Origin: Patulibacter minatonensis DSM 18081
GTDB lineage: Bacteria; Actinomycetota; Thermoleophilia; Solirubrobacterales; Solirubrobacteraceae
Direction: 5' to 3'
Assembly (NCBI RefSeq): GCF_000519325.1
Contig: NZ_KI912613.1
Span: 4,348,469-4,412,468 of the forward strand
Length of the DNA: 64,000 nucleotides
Part shown: positions 1 to 8,293 of the stretch, piece by piece
Position numbering within the stretch: the stretch's first letter is position 1
How the letters are laid out: each line of letters opens with the position of its first letter
Program-made: the position numbers and the translations under genes
The notes under the pieces: generated by a model
Database searches by the model: none
What the model was told of the DNA's origin: nothing
What the model saw: the letters and a program-made list of their open reading frames with translations, nothing else

Positions 1-307
1 ACCGATGAACAGAGAGATTGCCATGAATCAAAACAGGGGCACCAGTACACCACGGCACCCCCAACATGACGGAGGAACCGACCCTTCGACACTCAAACGA
101 GCACCACCAGATCGGAACCAAAATATTCAATCGACCGACACCACCCCCGCCCCAAACGAGACAAGAAACGGTCCGGCCATCGAACCTGGACGCACACCCC
201 GCTTCCGCGAGACATGCGCATGCTGTTGCGTTTTCAAAGACCGCCACGCCCTACGGACCAGGTGTTCAAACTCTGGAGGCGCACACCAGACCGATGTCCG
301 ATGCGGG
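1..307 (-). other. Probable 5' leader of an rRNA operon (rRNA gene itself outside the window)
   Basis: No convincing protein gene is present. This stretch is visibly richer in A and T than the rest of the window. Read on the minus strand it starts just below a good promoter (314-343) and carries GTCTTTGAAAAC at about 230-242, which closely matches the boxA antitermination element of Gram-positive rRNA leaders (CTTTGAAAAC core). A long untranslated leader with boxA, running off the left edge downstream of tyrS, is what the start of a 16S-23S-5S operon looks like. The 16S 5' end is not visible, so this remains an inference. Confidence 0.5.
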
Positions 308-313
308 CTGATC

Positions 314-343
314 ACTGTAGCGCATCCGCCCCTGCCCTGTCGA
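314..343 (-). promoter_or_regulatory. Minus-strand promoter of the putative rRNA leader
   Basis: On the minus strand the -10 box TACAGT (319-314) is preceded by TCGACA (343-338) with an 18-base spacer. This is the best -35/-10 pair I found in the window. Predicted start of transcription is near 307, giving a leader of more than 300 bases running out of the window. Confidence 0.55.
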
Positions 344-724
344 GCCCAACTTCGGACTCTCGGGCTCGGCGCCACGCCGCGGTGACCAGCGGCTCGATGA
401 ATATACATACGACCCCCCAGCCATGCGGCGCGACCCCCGTCCCTCGTCGCGTCCGGGGGTGCTCAGGCGGCACTGCGTGCCGCAGATCGCCAGTGCGCAC
501 CGAGGTTCCGGCGTTCGAGAACGTTTCTCGAAACGAGTGCGTTCCGTCGGCCCGGGACCAGTCGGATGTCCTACTCGGACCCCGATGCCCGCGATCCGTC
601 CGGCGCATTCGCGCGGCTTCCGCGTCTCCCGCCCGGTCCTCGGTCCGTGCGTGAGGGCCCGGGCTTCCGCTCGCTCCGCGCGCTGCCGGCCTCATCGATG
701 ATCCTTCGCGCCGGTGTGGCTCCC
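344..724. other. Intergenic region with tandem hairpins downstream of tyrS
   Basis: About 380 bases without a supported gene between the tyrS stop and the rRNA-type promoter. It contains three separate inverted repeats: ACCCCCG/CGGGGGT (433-460), GCGGCAC/GTGCCGC (467-483) and TTCGAGAA/TTCTCGAA (514-532). They could end tyrS transcription or insulate the rRNA promoter. None is followed by a T-run. Confidence 0.35.
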
Positions 725-1921
725 TCAGGCCGGAGCCGGGACGACCAGGCGCGCGAACCGGCGCTTCCCCAGCTGGAGGACGACCCCGTCCAACCGGTCG
801 ACGCCGACGTCGAGGACGTCCTGGGGCCACGGCTCCCCGTCGATCCGGACGCCGCCCTGCGTGATCGCCCGCCGGCCTTCCGACCGCGACACCCCGAAGG
901 CGTCGGCCAGGAGCGCCGGGAGATGGACGTCGTCCTCGCCGCCGAGCTCGTGGACCGGGATGTCGTCCGGGATCGCACGGTCCTTGAAGAGGCGATCGAA
1001 GGCCGCCTGCGCACGATCGCCCTCCCCCTCGCCCGCGAACCTGTCGCACAGGCCTCGCGCGAGCGCGCGCTTGCGCCCGCGCGGGTCGTCGCCCGGTGTT
1101 CCCGGCAGGTCCACGCCCAGCAGGTCCGACCAGGGATCGATCAGCTCGTCGGGGATCCGCATCGTCCTGCCGAAGATCTCCTCGGCCGGCTCCGTGATCC
1201 CGATGTGGTTGCCCAGGGACTTGGACATCTTCTGGACCCCGTCGGTGCCGACGAGCAGCGGCATCGTGAGGACCGTCTGCTCCGGCCGGCCCTCGGCCCG
1301 CTGCACGTCGCGCCCGAAGAGCAGGTTGAAGGTCTGGTCCGTCCCGCCGAGCTCGACGTCCGACTCGACCGCGACCGAGTCGTACCCCTGCAGGAGCGGG
1401 TACACGAACTCGAGCAGGCTGATCGGCTTCCCACCGGCGTACCGCTTGGCGAAGTCGTCCCGCTCGAGCAGCTGCGCCACCTTCGGGATCCGCGCGAGGG
1501 TCAGGAAGGCGTCCATCCCCATGTCGAGCCACTCGCCGTTCCGGCGGACCTCGAGCCGGTCCGGCGCGTCGTCGAGCACGCGGAGCGCCTGCTCCTGGTA
1601 GGTCAGGGCGTTGCGGTCGATCTCCTCGCCGGTCAGCACCGGACGGGTCGCCGACCGACCGCTGGGGTCGCCCACCCGCGCGGTGTAGTCGCCGATGATC
1701 AGGACGACGCGGTGCCCGAGATCCTGGAACTCGCGGAGCTTCTGCAGCACGACCACGTGTCCGAGGTGGACGTCGGGCGCCGTGGGGTCGATCCCGAGCT
1801 TGACCCGGAGCTGCCGTCCGTCCTTCGCCGCCTGCCCCAGCCGCTCCTCGAGCGCACCCGCGGGCTGGGCCGCCGCGGCGTTGCGGGTGAGGAACGCTGC
1901 GTCGGTGCGGGGGTCTGCCAT
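725..1921 (-). CDS. tyrS: Tyrosyl-tRNA synthetase
   Basis: Charges tRNA-Tyr with tyrosine in the cytoplasm. The 398-residue product has the class I signatures HLGH (residues 52-55) and KMSKS (231-235), the VGDPSGRS segment of the catalytic core, and a C-terminal S4-like RNA-binding segment around GRRAITQGGVRIDGE. Length is normal for the bacterial family. I chose the ATG at 1921 because homologous sequence begins directly after it (MADPRTDAAF). A TATCCT -10 box lies 12 bases upstream, so the leader would be only a few bases. The gene is divergent from the PBP gene, and the two share a symmetric TAGGATA element. No T-box leader is visible. Confidence 0.97.
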   Translation of the reverse strand: MADPRTDAAFLTRNAAAAQPAGALEERLGQAAKDGRQLRVKLGIDPTAPDVHLGHVVVLQKLREFQDLGHRVVLIIGDYTARVGDPSGRSATRPVLTGEEIDRNALTYQEQALRVLDDAPDRLEVRRNGEWLDMGMDAFLTLARIPKVAQLLERDDFAKRYAGGKPISLLEFVYPLLQGYDSVAVESDVELGGTDQTFNLLFGRDVQRAEGRPEQTVLTMPLLVGTDGVQKMSKSLGNHIGITEPAEEIFGRTMRIPDELIDPWSDLLGVDLPGTPGDDPRGRKRALARGLCDRFAGEGEGDRAQAAFDRLFKDRAIPDDIPVHELGGEDDVHLPALLADAFGVSRSEGRRAITQGGVRIDGEPWPQDVLDVGVDRLDGVVLQLGKRRFARLVVPAPA

Positions 1922-1932
1922 CGGACCGATGT

Positions 1933-1939
1933 TAGGATA
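1933..1939. promoter_or_regulatory. Symmetric -10 element between tyrS and the PBP gene
   Basis: The heptamer TAGGATA reads as a TANNNT -10 box on both strands: TAGGAT on plus (1933-1938) towards the PBP gene, TATCCT on minus (1939-1934) towards tyrS. Predicted starts are about 1945 on plus, giving a leader of about 65 bases, and about 1927 on minus, giving a leader of about 6 bases. No matching -35 box was recognised on either strand. Confidence 0.45.
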
Positions 1940-2009
1940 TGCGGGCTCTTGTTCCGCGAGCGAGAGTCGGGCCCCGCCGCCGTACCGCCCGACCAGCCCG
2001 CGTTCACCC

Positions 2010-4898
2010 ATGATCGAACCGACCGGACATCCCGGTGCAGGGCCCTCCGGCCCGCACCCCGGACCCGGCGCCGCGCCTGCGGTGCCGCCGGTCGTCGACC
2101 CCCACGCGCCCTGGTGGGGAGCCCGGGGCGGGGCCCCCGGATCCGCGGCGGGGACCGGGCGCTCCGGGGTCTCCGAGGCCCGTGAGGACGCGGGCGCGTC
2201 GCGTCCGTCCGCGGCCGCCGACGGTCCGCCGACGGCGGCGCTCCCGCGGGCGTCAGCTCCCCGTCCGACCACCCCGATGCCGTCGCCGCCCGCCGGGTCC
2301 GCCTTCCGGACCCCCGCCCCGGGAGGCGCCCGGTCCCGCGCGGCGTCGTCGGTCCCCGGTGCCGGGTCCGTCGGCGCGCCGCCGTCGACGGGCGGCTGGG
2401 CCACGACGTCCTCCGCCCCCGTCACCCCCGCCGGTGACGCACCGGTCCCGCGCCCGCGGGCTGCCGCGACGACCGGCCCCTCGGCCGCGGTCGAGGCGCC
2501 CGCCGCACCTCCGGCGCCCGGCGGTCCCGGGGCGAACGACGGCTCCGGCGGAGGGGCCTCCGGGGGCGGCGACGGCGACGGACGCGGCGACGCGGACGGC
2601 CCGATCCGCCCGAAGCTCCGTTTCCGGTGGCTGCGCCTGCTCCTGCTGCTCGTCCCGCTCGGTGCGCTCGCGGTCGTGTCGACGATCTTCGGGATGATGA
2701 TGGCCGTCTCGACGGACCTCCCGGACCTCGACACGGCGAAGGAGTTCCAGACCGCCAAGAACTCGGTGCTCCTCGACCGGAACCACCGGCCGATCGGCGT
2801 GCTGGCCGACTCCTCGCGGTACATCGTCGCGTCGAACCAGATCAGCACGTCGATGAAGGACGCCGTCGTCGCGATGGAGGACGAGCGCTTCTACCAGAAC
2901 AGCGGCGTCGACCTGAAGGGCATCGGCCGCGCCGTCGTCCAGGACGTGATCTCCCGCGGCGCGGTGCAGGGCGCGTCGACGATCACCCAGCAGCTCGTGA
3001 AGGTCTCGCTCGAGGCGGAGAACAAGCGCACGGTCTTCCAGAAGCTGCGCGAGGCCGCGCTGGCGTACCACATGACCAAGCAGTGGTCGAAGCAGAAGAT
3101 CCTGACGACGTACCTCAACCGGATCTACTTCGGCAACGGCGCCTACGGCGTCGAGTCGGCCGCCAAGACGTACTTCGGCTCGCTCCCCGACCACGCGGGC
3201 TGCGCCCCGCCCGACGACCCGTGCGCCGAGGGCTTGTCCCCCGCCGAGTCCGCGCTGCTGACCGCGATCATCGCCTCGCCCAGCAAGTTCGACCCGCTGA
3301 CCGAGCCCGAGGCCGCGCGTCGCCGGCGGGACACCGTGCTCCAGAAGATGCGCCAGCAGGGCAAGCTCTCCGAGGAGGACTACCAGCTGGCCCTCATCGA
3401 GCCGCTGCCGACGCGGGACCAGGTCGAGCCGCCGACGCTCGATGCCACGAACCCGTACTTCGCGTCCTGGGTCAGCGCGCAGCTCGTCGACAAGGTCGGC
3501 GCCCAGCGCACGTTCGAGGGCGGCCTGAAGGTCACGACGACCCTGGACCAGAACCTCCAGAAGGCCGCGCAGGGCGCGATCGGCGCGTACCTCACGAAGC
3601 CGACGGGGCCGCAGGCGTCGATGGTCGTGATCGACAACAAGACCGGCGAGGTCCGTGCCATGGTCGGCGGGCGCGACTACTCGAAGCGGCCGTACAACCT
3701 CGCCACGCAGGGCCAGCGGCAGCCCGGCTCGTCGTTCAAGCCGTTCGTGCTGACGCAGGCGCTGCGCGAGGGGATCTCCCCGAGCCGGACGTACGCGTCG
3801 AAGAAGCTGACGCTCAAGGTCAAGGACTCCCGCGGCCGGACCGAGGCCTTCCCCGTCACCAACGACGAGAGCGCCTACTCCGGCCGCTCGACCATCGCAC
3901 GCGCGCTGACGTTCTCCGACAACGCCGTGTACGCGCAGCTCGGGCAGACGGTCGGGACGAAGCGGGTCTCGAAGCTGATCACCCGGATGGGCGTGCGGAC
4001 GCCGGTCTCGAGCAACGCGGCGCTCGCGCTGGGCGCGATCGACCCCGGGGTCACCGTGCTCGACATGGCGCACGCGTACGAGACGTTCGCGACCCGCGGG
4101 CTCCGCGTCAACGGCACCCTCGGCGGGCCCGGGGGCGGCGCCGTCGGGATCAAGGAGATCAAGGAGCCCGGTCGCAAGACCCGCGTGAACCGGCGCCGGA
4201 CCGAGCGGGTGATCTCCCCCGAGGTCGCCGACACGGCCACGTCGATCATGCGGACCGTCGTGTCGAAGGGCACCGGGCACCGCGCGCAGTACGGCGGGTT
4301 CGCCGCCGGAAAGACCGGCACCACCGAGAACAACGTCGACGCCTGGTTCGTCGGGTTCAGCCGCGACCTGACCGTCGCCGTCTGGGTCGGGTATCCCGAC
4401 TCCGGCAAGCCGATGCAGACGGAGTGGATGGGCGAGCCCGTCGAGGGCGGCACCTTCCCGGCGGCGATCTGGGGCGAGTTCATGGCCCGCGCGACGGGCA
4501 TCCTCGACGCGCGCGACCCCGACCGCGCCAAGAAGTCGAAGAAGGACGCCGAGCTGCCGAAGGAGAGCCCGGAGCCGACGGTCAGCGCCGCGCCCTCGGG
4601 CAGCACGGACTCGTCGGGCGACGGGTCGGACGGCGGGTCCGGCACGTCGGGATCGGGCTCCACCGGCTCCGGGTCGGGCGGCACGTCGTCCGGGACGACC
4701 GGTGGCGGCGACGGCGGCACGCAGTCGCCGGCGCCGTCGAACTCGACGCCGCCCTCCGGCACGGGATCGGGCAGCGGCACCGGGTCGTCGGGCACCGGGT
4801 CGTCCGGCACCGGCTCCGGGACGGGGTCGTCGGGCACCGGCTCCGGCGGCGGCTCCGGGAGTGGCGGGTCGGGCAGCGGCGGCGTCCCGCTCGAGTAG
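2010..4898 (+). CDS. Class A penicillin-binding protein (bifunctional transglycosylase/transpeptidase)
   Basis: Polymerises and cross-links peptidoglycan. The 962-residue protein starts with about 200 residues of Pro/Ala/Gly-rich, probably disordered cytoplasmic tail. One membrane segment follows (about 208-233, RLLLLLVPLGALAVVSTIFG), then a GT51 transglycosylase domain with the EDERFY motif near 290 and TITQQLVK near 324. The transpeptidase domain has SSFK with Ser574 as nucleophile, SDN at 636-638 and KTG at 768-770. The last 100 or so residues are a Ser/Gly/Thr-rich tail. All catalytic motifs are intact. The ATG at 2010 lacks a clear Shine-Dalgarno sequence, so a start within the disordered tail is possible. 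It is convergent with the downstream glycosylase gene, with 12 bases between stops. Confidence 0.93.
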   Translation: MIEPTGHPGAGPSGPHPGPGAAPAVPPVVDPHAPWWGARGGAPGSAAGTGRSGVSEAREDAGASRPSAAADGPPTAALPRASAPRPTTPMPSPPAGSAFRTPAPGGARSRAASSVPGAGSVGAPPSTGGWATTSSAPVTPAGDAPVPRPRAAATTGPSAAVEAPAAPPAPGGPGANDGSGGGASGGGDGDGRGDADGPIRPKLRFRWLRLLLLLVPLGALAVVSTIFGMMMAVSTDLPDLDTAKEFQTAKNSVLLDRNHRPIGVLADSSRYIVASNQISTSMKDAVVAMEDERFYQNSGVDLKGIGRAVVQDVISRGAVQGASTITQQLVKVSLEAENKRTVFQKLREAALAYHMTKQWSKQKILTTYLNRIYFGNGAYGVESAAKTYFGSLPDHAGCAPPDDPCAEGLSPAESALLTAIIASPSKFDPLTEPEAARRRRDTVLQKMRQQGKLSEEDYQLALIEPLPTRDQVEPPTLDATNPYFASWVSAQLVDKVGAQRTFEGGLKVTTTLDQNLQKAAQGAIGAYLTKPTGPQASMVVIDNKTGEVRAMVGGRDYSKRPYNLATQGQRQPGSSFKPFVLTQALREGISPSRTYASKKLTLKVKDSRGRTEAFPVTNDESAYSGRSTIARALTFSDNAVYAQLGQTVGTKRVSKLITRMGVRTPVSSNAALALGAIDPGVTVLDMAHAYETFATRGLRVNGTLGGPGGGAVGIKEIKEPGRKTRVNRRRTERVISPEVADTATSIMRTVVSKGTGHRAQYGGFAAGKTGTTENNVDAWFVGFSRDLTVAVWVGYPDSGKPMQTEWMGEPVEGGTFPAAIWGEFMARATGILDARDPDRAKKSKKDAELPKESPEPTVSAAPSGSTDSSGDGSDGGSGTSGSGSTGSGSGGTSSGTTGGGDGGTQSPAPSNSTPPSGTGSGSGTGSSGTGSSGTGSGTGSSGTGSGGGSGSGGSGSGGVPLE
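4606..4895 (+). repeat. Low-complexity Gly/Ser/Thr-coding repeat
   Basis: The 3' end of the PBP gene consists of imperfect short repeats built from GGC, TCG, TCC, ACC and GGG codons (units such as TCGGGCACCGGG). They encode a Gly/Ser/Thr-rich tail that probably extends into the cell wall. Such tracts are prone to length change by slippage. Confidence 0.8.
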
Positions 4899-4910
4899 GA
4901 CCGGCGCCGA

Positions 4911-5552
4911 TCAGCGCCCGCGCCGCATGGCCGGGGGCCACGGGCGGGAGACGTCGGGGCTCGACGCGTCGATGAACCGCCACGGCAGCTCGGTCGCACG
5001 CGTGATGCCGATGCGCGGTCCCGTCACGATCCGTGGCTCGCGATCCGCGCTCCGCGGTGGCCCGATCCGCACCGGCCCCGTGCTCAGATCCGTCCCGTCG
5101 TGCTCCATCCGCACGTCGAGCGCGAGCGTCAGGCGGCCGGGTCCGGCGACGAGCTCGCGGTCCGGCCGGCCCGGCCGGCGCTCCCGCATCAGGTCGAGGC
5201 CGTCGAGCGGCTCGACGGCCCGGATCAGCACGGCCGCGGCGACGCCGGCGGGCTCGCAGACCGCGTTCAACATCGTGTGGATGCCGTACGACCGGTACAC
5301 GTAGGCGACGCCGGGCGGACCGAAGAGCGCGGCGGTGCGCGGCGTCGGCCGGGGCATCGCCGGCGGCGGCCGCCAGGCGTGACAGGCGCCCTCGGTCTCG
5401 TGGTACGCCTCGGTCTCGACGATCCGGGCGTTCGTGTCGCCGTGGATCAGGACGCAGCCGAGCAGGTCGCGGGCGACGTCGACCACCGATCGGTCGTAGA
5501 AGGCGTGGGGCAACGACGCGGGCGCGGCGTGGTGCCCGTCCTGCGCGGTCAC
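4911..5552 (-). CDS. Alkyladenine (3-methyladenine) DNA glycosylase, AAG/MPG family
   Basis: Removes alkylated purines from DNA to start base-excision repair. The 213-residue product matches the compact MPG fold: YDRSVVDVARDLLGCVL near the N-terminus, IVETEAYHETEGACHAW with the catalytic Glu and its surroundings, the YVYRSYGIHTMLNAVC strand, and GPGRLTLALDV. Length is typical of bacterial members. The start is GTG at 5552, 19 bases after the argH stop on the same strand, so it is probably co-transcribed with argH, although the functions are unrelated. A weak Shine-Dalgarno sequence is consistent with readthrough translation from argH. Confidence 0.9.
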   Translation of the reverse strand: MTAQDGHHAAPASLPHAFYDRSVVDVARDLLGCVLIHGDTNARIVETEAYHETEGACHAWRPPPAMPRPTPRTAALFGPPGVAYVYRSYGIHTMLNAVCEPAGVAAAVLIRAVEPLDGLDLMRERRPGRPDRELVAGPGRLTLALDVRMEHDGTDLSTGPVRIGPPRSADREPRIVTGPRIGITRATELPWRFIDASSPDVSRPWPPAMRRGR

Positions 5553-5571
5553 CGGCCGGACCGTCGCGCGA

Positions 5572-6933
5572 TCAGGCGAGGAGGGCCCGGGCGAGATCGA
5601 GCTGCTCCGCGACCCGCGCCGAGGACGTGCCGCCCTGGCTCTGCTTGCGCTCGAGCAGCGACAGCGGCTCGAGGAGGTCGCGGATCCACGGGCCCAGGTG
5701 CTCGCTCTGCGCCGTGAGCTCGTCGTCGGAGAGCTCCGACAGCGTCCGCTTGGAGTCGACGGCCTCGCGGACGAGCCCGCCCACGATGGCGTGGCACTGG
5801 CGGAACGGCACGCCGCGCTTGACGAGCTCGTCGGCCAGGTCGGTCGCAGCGAGGAGCTCGTCGGCCGCGGCGGCTGCCATGCGGTCGGCGCGGAAGGCGG
5901 CGCCGCCGATCATCCCGCCGGCGGCGGCGAGGGCCTGCTCGAGGGTGTCGGCCGCGTCGAAGACATGCTCCTTGTCCTCCTGGAGGTCCTTGTTGTACGT
6001 CAGCGGCAGGGCGTGGATCACGCCGTGCAGCGCCGAGAGGTGCCCGACGATGCGGGGCGCCTTGGCGCGCAGGAGCTCCGCGCAGTCCGGGTTCTTCTTC
6101 TGCGGCATCAGGGAGCTGCCGGACGACCAGGCGTCGGGGAGCGTGAGGAAGCCGAACTCCTCGCTCGCCCACTGCACGATCTCCTGGCCCAGGCGCGAGA
6201 GGTGCGTCGCGCAGGTCGCCGCGGCCCCGAGGTAGTCGAGGGCGAAGTCGCGGTTGGAGACGGCGTCGATCGAGTTCGGGTGCGGCTCGTCGAAGCCGAG
6301 CTCCGCCGCGGTCATCGTGCGGTCGGTGTCGAAGTTGACCCCGGCCAACGCGCCGGCACCGAGCGGCATGCGGCGCAGGGCCTGCTCCTGCGTGAAGCGG
6401 AAGCGGGCGCGGTCGCGCTCGAGCATCCAGACGTAGGCGAGCAGGTGGTGGGCGAGGTAGACCGGCTGCGCCCGCTGGAGGTGCGTGTAGGCCGGCATCG
6501 GCCAGTCGGCGTGCGCGGTCGCGACGTCGATCAGGACCCGCATGAGGCCCTCGATCGCGTCGACCGCGCGGCCGGCGGCCTCGCCCGTCCAGAGCGCGAA
6601 GTCGGTGGCGACCTGGTCGTTGCGCGAGCGAGCCGTGTGCAGGCGGGCGCCGGGGTCTCCGACGAGCTCCGTCAGGTGGCGCTCGATCGCCATGTGGATG
6701 TCCTCGTCCTCCGCCCCGAACGGGAACGTCCCGTCCGCGAGCTTCGCCTCGATCGTCTCGAAGCCGGCGAGGATCGCGGTCAGGTCCTCCTCGCCGATGA
6801 TCCCGCGGGACGCGAGCATCCGCGCGTGGGCGCGGGAGCCGCGGATGTCCTGCGGCCACATCCGGCGGTCGTAGCCCAGGCTGGTGTTCATCTCCCGGAA
6901 GACGGGGTCCTGCGGCTCACTGAAGCGCGACAT
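5572..6933 (-). CDS. argH: Argininosuccinate lyase
   Basis: Splits argininosuccinate into arginine and fumarate, the last step of arginine synthesis. The 453-residue protein carries the fumarase/aspartase signature GSSLMPQKKNP (272-282), the HTARSRNDQVATD segment near 99-111 and TYTHLQRAQP-like sequence near 148. Length is normal. No other arg gene is in the window, so arginine synthesis is split across the chromosome. The ATG at 6933 has no Shine-Dalgarno sequence but a TAGACT box 9 bases upstream, which suggests a nearly leaderless mRNA. The start region is duplicated as a 23-base direct repeat 68 bases further upstream. Confidence 0.97.
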   Translation of the reverse strand: MSRFSEPQDPVFREMNTSLGYDRRMWPQDIRGSRAHARMLASRGIIGEEDLTAILAGFETIEAKLADGTFPFGAEDEDIHMAIERHLTELVGDPGARLHTARSRNDQVATDFALWTGEAAGRAVDAIEGLMRVLIDVATAHADWPMPAYTHLQRAQPVYLAHHLLAYVWMLERDRARFRFTQEQALRRMPLGAGALAGVNFDTDRTMTAAELGFDEPHPNSIDAVSNRDFALDYLGAAATCATHLSRLGQEIVQWASEEFGFLTLPDAWSSGSSLMPQKKNPDCAELLRAKAPRIVGHLSALHGVIHALPLTYNKDLQEDKEHVFDAADTLEQALAAAGGMIGGAAFRADRMAAAAADELLAATDLADELVKRGVPFRQCHAIVGGLVREAVDSKRTLSELSDDELTAQSEHLGPWIRDLLEPLSLLERKQSQGGTSSARVAEQLDLARALLA

Positions 6934-7014
6934 ACCGGCGGGAGTCTATGGAGCCGCAGGACCCGGCCCTGGCTCCCCTCCCGCCCACCGCAGCGCGACG
7001 TACCGGCGGGAGTC
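6924..7014. repeat. 23-base direct repeat spanning the argH start
   Basis: The sequence at 6924-6946 recurs at 6992-7014 with one mismatch (23 bases, core ACCGGCGGGAGTC). The first copy covers the argH start codon and the bases just upstream. In the second copy the start triplet is changed from ATG to ACG, so it is not a duplicate start. Confidence 0.75.
6943..6948 (-). promoter_or_regulatory. -10 box of argH
   Basis: TAGACT on the minus strand, 9 bases upstream of the argH ATG. Transcription would begin 1-3 bases before the start codon. Confidence 0.5.
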
Positions 7015-7045
7015 GATCAGCCGCGCCGCCGCGCCGAGCGGCGGA

Positions 7046-8293
7046 TCAGTCGCCGGTGAGCACGGCCGTCAGGTCCGCGACCACCCGCTCGACCTGGTCC
7101 TGGGTCATCTCCGGGAAGAAGGGGAGCGACAAGCCGCGCGTTGCGGCGTCCTCCGCGACCGGGAACTGCCCCTCGCGGTAGCCGAACCGCTCGCGGTAGA
7201 AGGCGAAGAGGTGGATCGCGGGGAGGTAGGGCCGGGTCTGGACGCCGCGCTCGGCGAGGCCCCGGATGGTCGCATCGCGGTCGACGCCGTGCGGCACCCG
7301 GACGACGTAGACGAACCACGAGCGGCGGGCGCCGCCGTGGTCCTCGCACAGGAGCTCGAGTCCGGTGCGCTCCGCCAGCGGGCGCAGGGCCTCGCGGTAC
7401 CACGCGGCGGCGCGGCTCCGGCCGTCGATCATGTCGTCGAGCCGGTCCAGCTGCGCGATGCCGAGCGCGCAGTGGAGGTCGGACAGCCGGTAGTTGAAGC
7501 CGAGGCGGTCGTGGTCGAGCCACTGCATGTCCGGCGCCCGGCCCTGGTTGCGCTCGGAGTCGATGCGCTCCTTGATCGCCGCGTCGCCGGTGACGACCAT
7601 GCCGCCCTCGCCGGTGGTCAGCTGCTTGTTCGCGTAGAAGGCGAAGATCGTCGGGTGGCCGTGACCGCCGACGGGCACGCCGTCGGCGTGGACGGCACCG
7701 AGCGCCTGCGCGCCGTCCTCGACGATCGGCAGCCCCAGGCGGGTCATCGCCGGCACGTCGGCGGGGTAGCCGAAGATGTGGACCGGCAGGAGCGCCTTCG
7801 TCCGCTCGGTGACCGCGGAGGCGACGGCGTCGGGCGTGACGTTCAGGGTGTCGGGGTCGACGTCGACGAAGACCGGGGTCGCGCCCTCGAAGAGCACCGC
7901 GTTGGCGGTGGCGATGAACGAGAACGGCGAGGTCACGACCTCGTCCTCGGTCGTGCAGTCCTCGACCCCGACCGCGCGCAGCGCGAGGTGCAGGCCTGCC
8001 GTCCCGGACGAGACGGCGCAGGCGTGGGTCGCCCCGACGCGGTCCGCGAACCCGCGCTCGAACGCGGGCACCCGCGGTCCGAGCGACAGGTGCCGCGAGC
8101 GCAGGACCTCGAGGACCGCCCGCTCCTCCTCCTCGCCGATGACCGGCCGGGCCAGCGGGACGGGGGTGCGGTCGTCGGCGGGCGACGCGGGCGTGCCCGC
8201 GGTGTCGGACGTCGCGGCCTCGACGTCCGAGGCCGACACGGCCCCGGGGTCGACGGACGCGCGGATCGACCGGGCGTCGCCCGCCGCGCTCAC
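7046..8293 (-). CDS. DegT/DnrJ/EryC1-family PLP-dependent aminotransferase
   Basis: A pyridoxal-phosphate enzyme of the family that usually transaminates keto-sugars for cell-surface or secondary glycans. The 415-residue protein has a variable N-terminal extension of about 45 residues, then PLARPVIGEEEERAVLEVL, SSGTAGLHLAL for cofactor phosphate binding, VEDGAQALGA, and FYANKQLTTGEGGM with the PLP-binding lysine. These catalytic features look intact. The GTG start at 8293 overlaps the cimA stop (GTGA), so translation is probably coupled to a branched-chain amino-acid gene. That neighbour is unusual for a sugar aminotransferase; the true substrate cannot be deduced from the sequence. Confidence 0.88.
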   Translation of the reverse strand: MSAAGDARSIRASVDPGAVSASDVEAATSDTAGTPASPADDRTPVPLARPVIGEEEERAVLEVLRSRHLSLGPRVPAFERGFADRVGATHACAVSSGTAGLHLALRAVGVEDCTTEDEVVTSPFSFIATANAVLFEGATPVFVDVDPDTLNVTPDAVASAVTERTKALLPVHIFGYPADVPAMTRLGLPIVEDGAQALGAVHADGVPVGGHGHPTIFAFYANKQLTTGEGGMVVTGDAAIKERIDSERNQGRAPDMQWLDHDRLGFNYRLSDLHCALGIAQLDRLDDMIDGRSRAAAWYREALRPLAERTGLELLCEDHGGARRSWFVYVVRVPHGVDRDATIRGLAERGVQTRPYLPAIHLFAFYRERFGYREGQFPVAEDAATRGLSLPFFPEMTQDQVERVVADLTAVLTGD

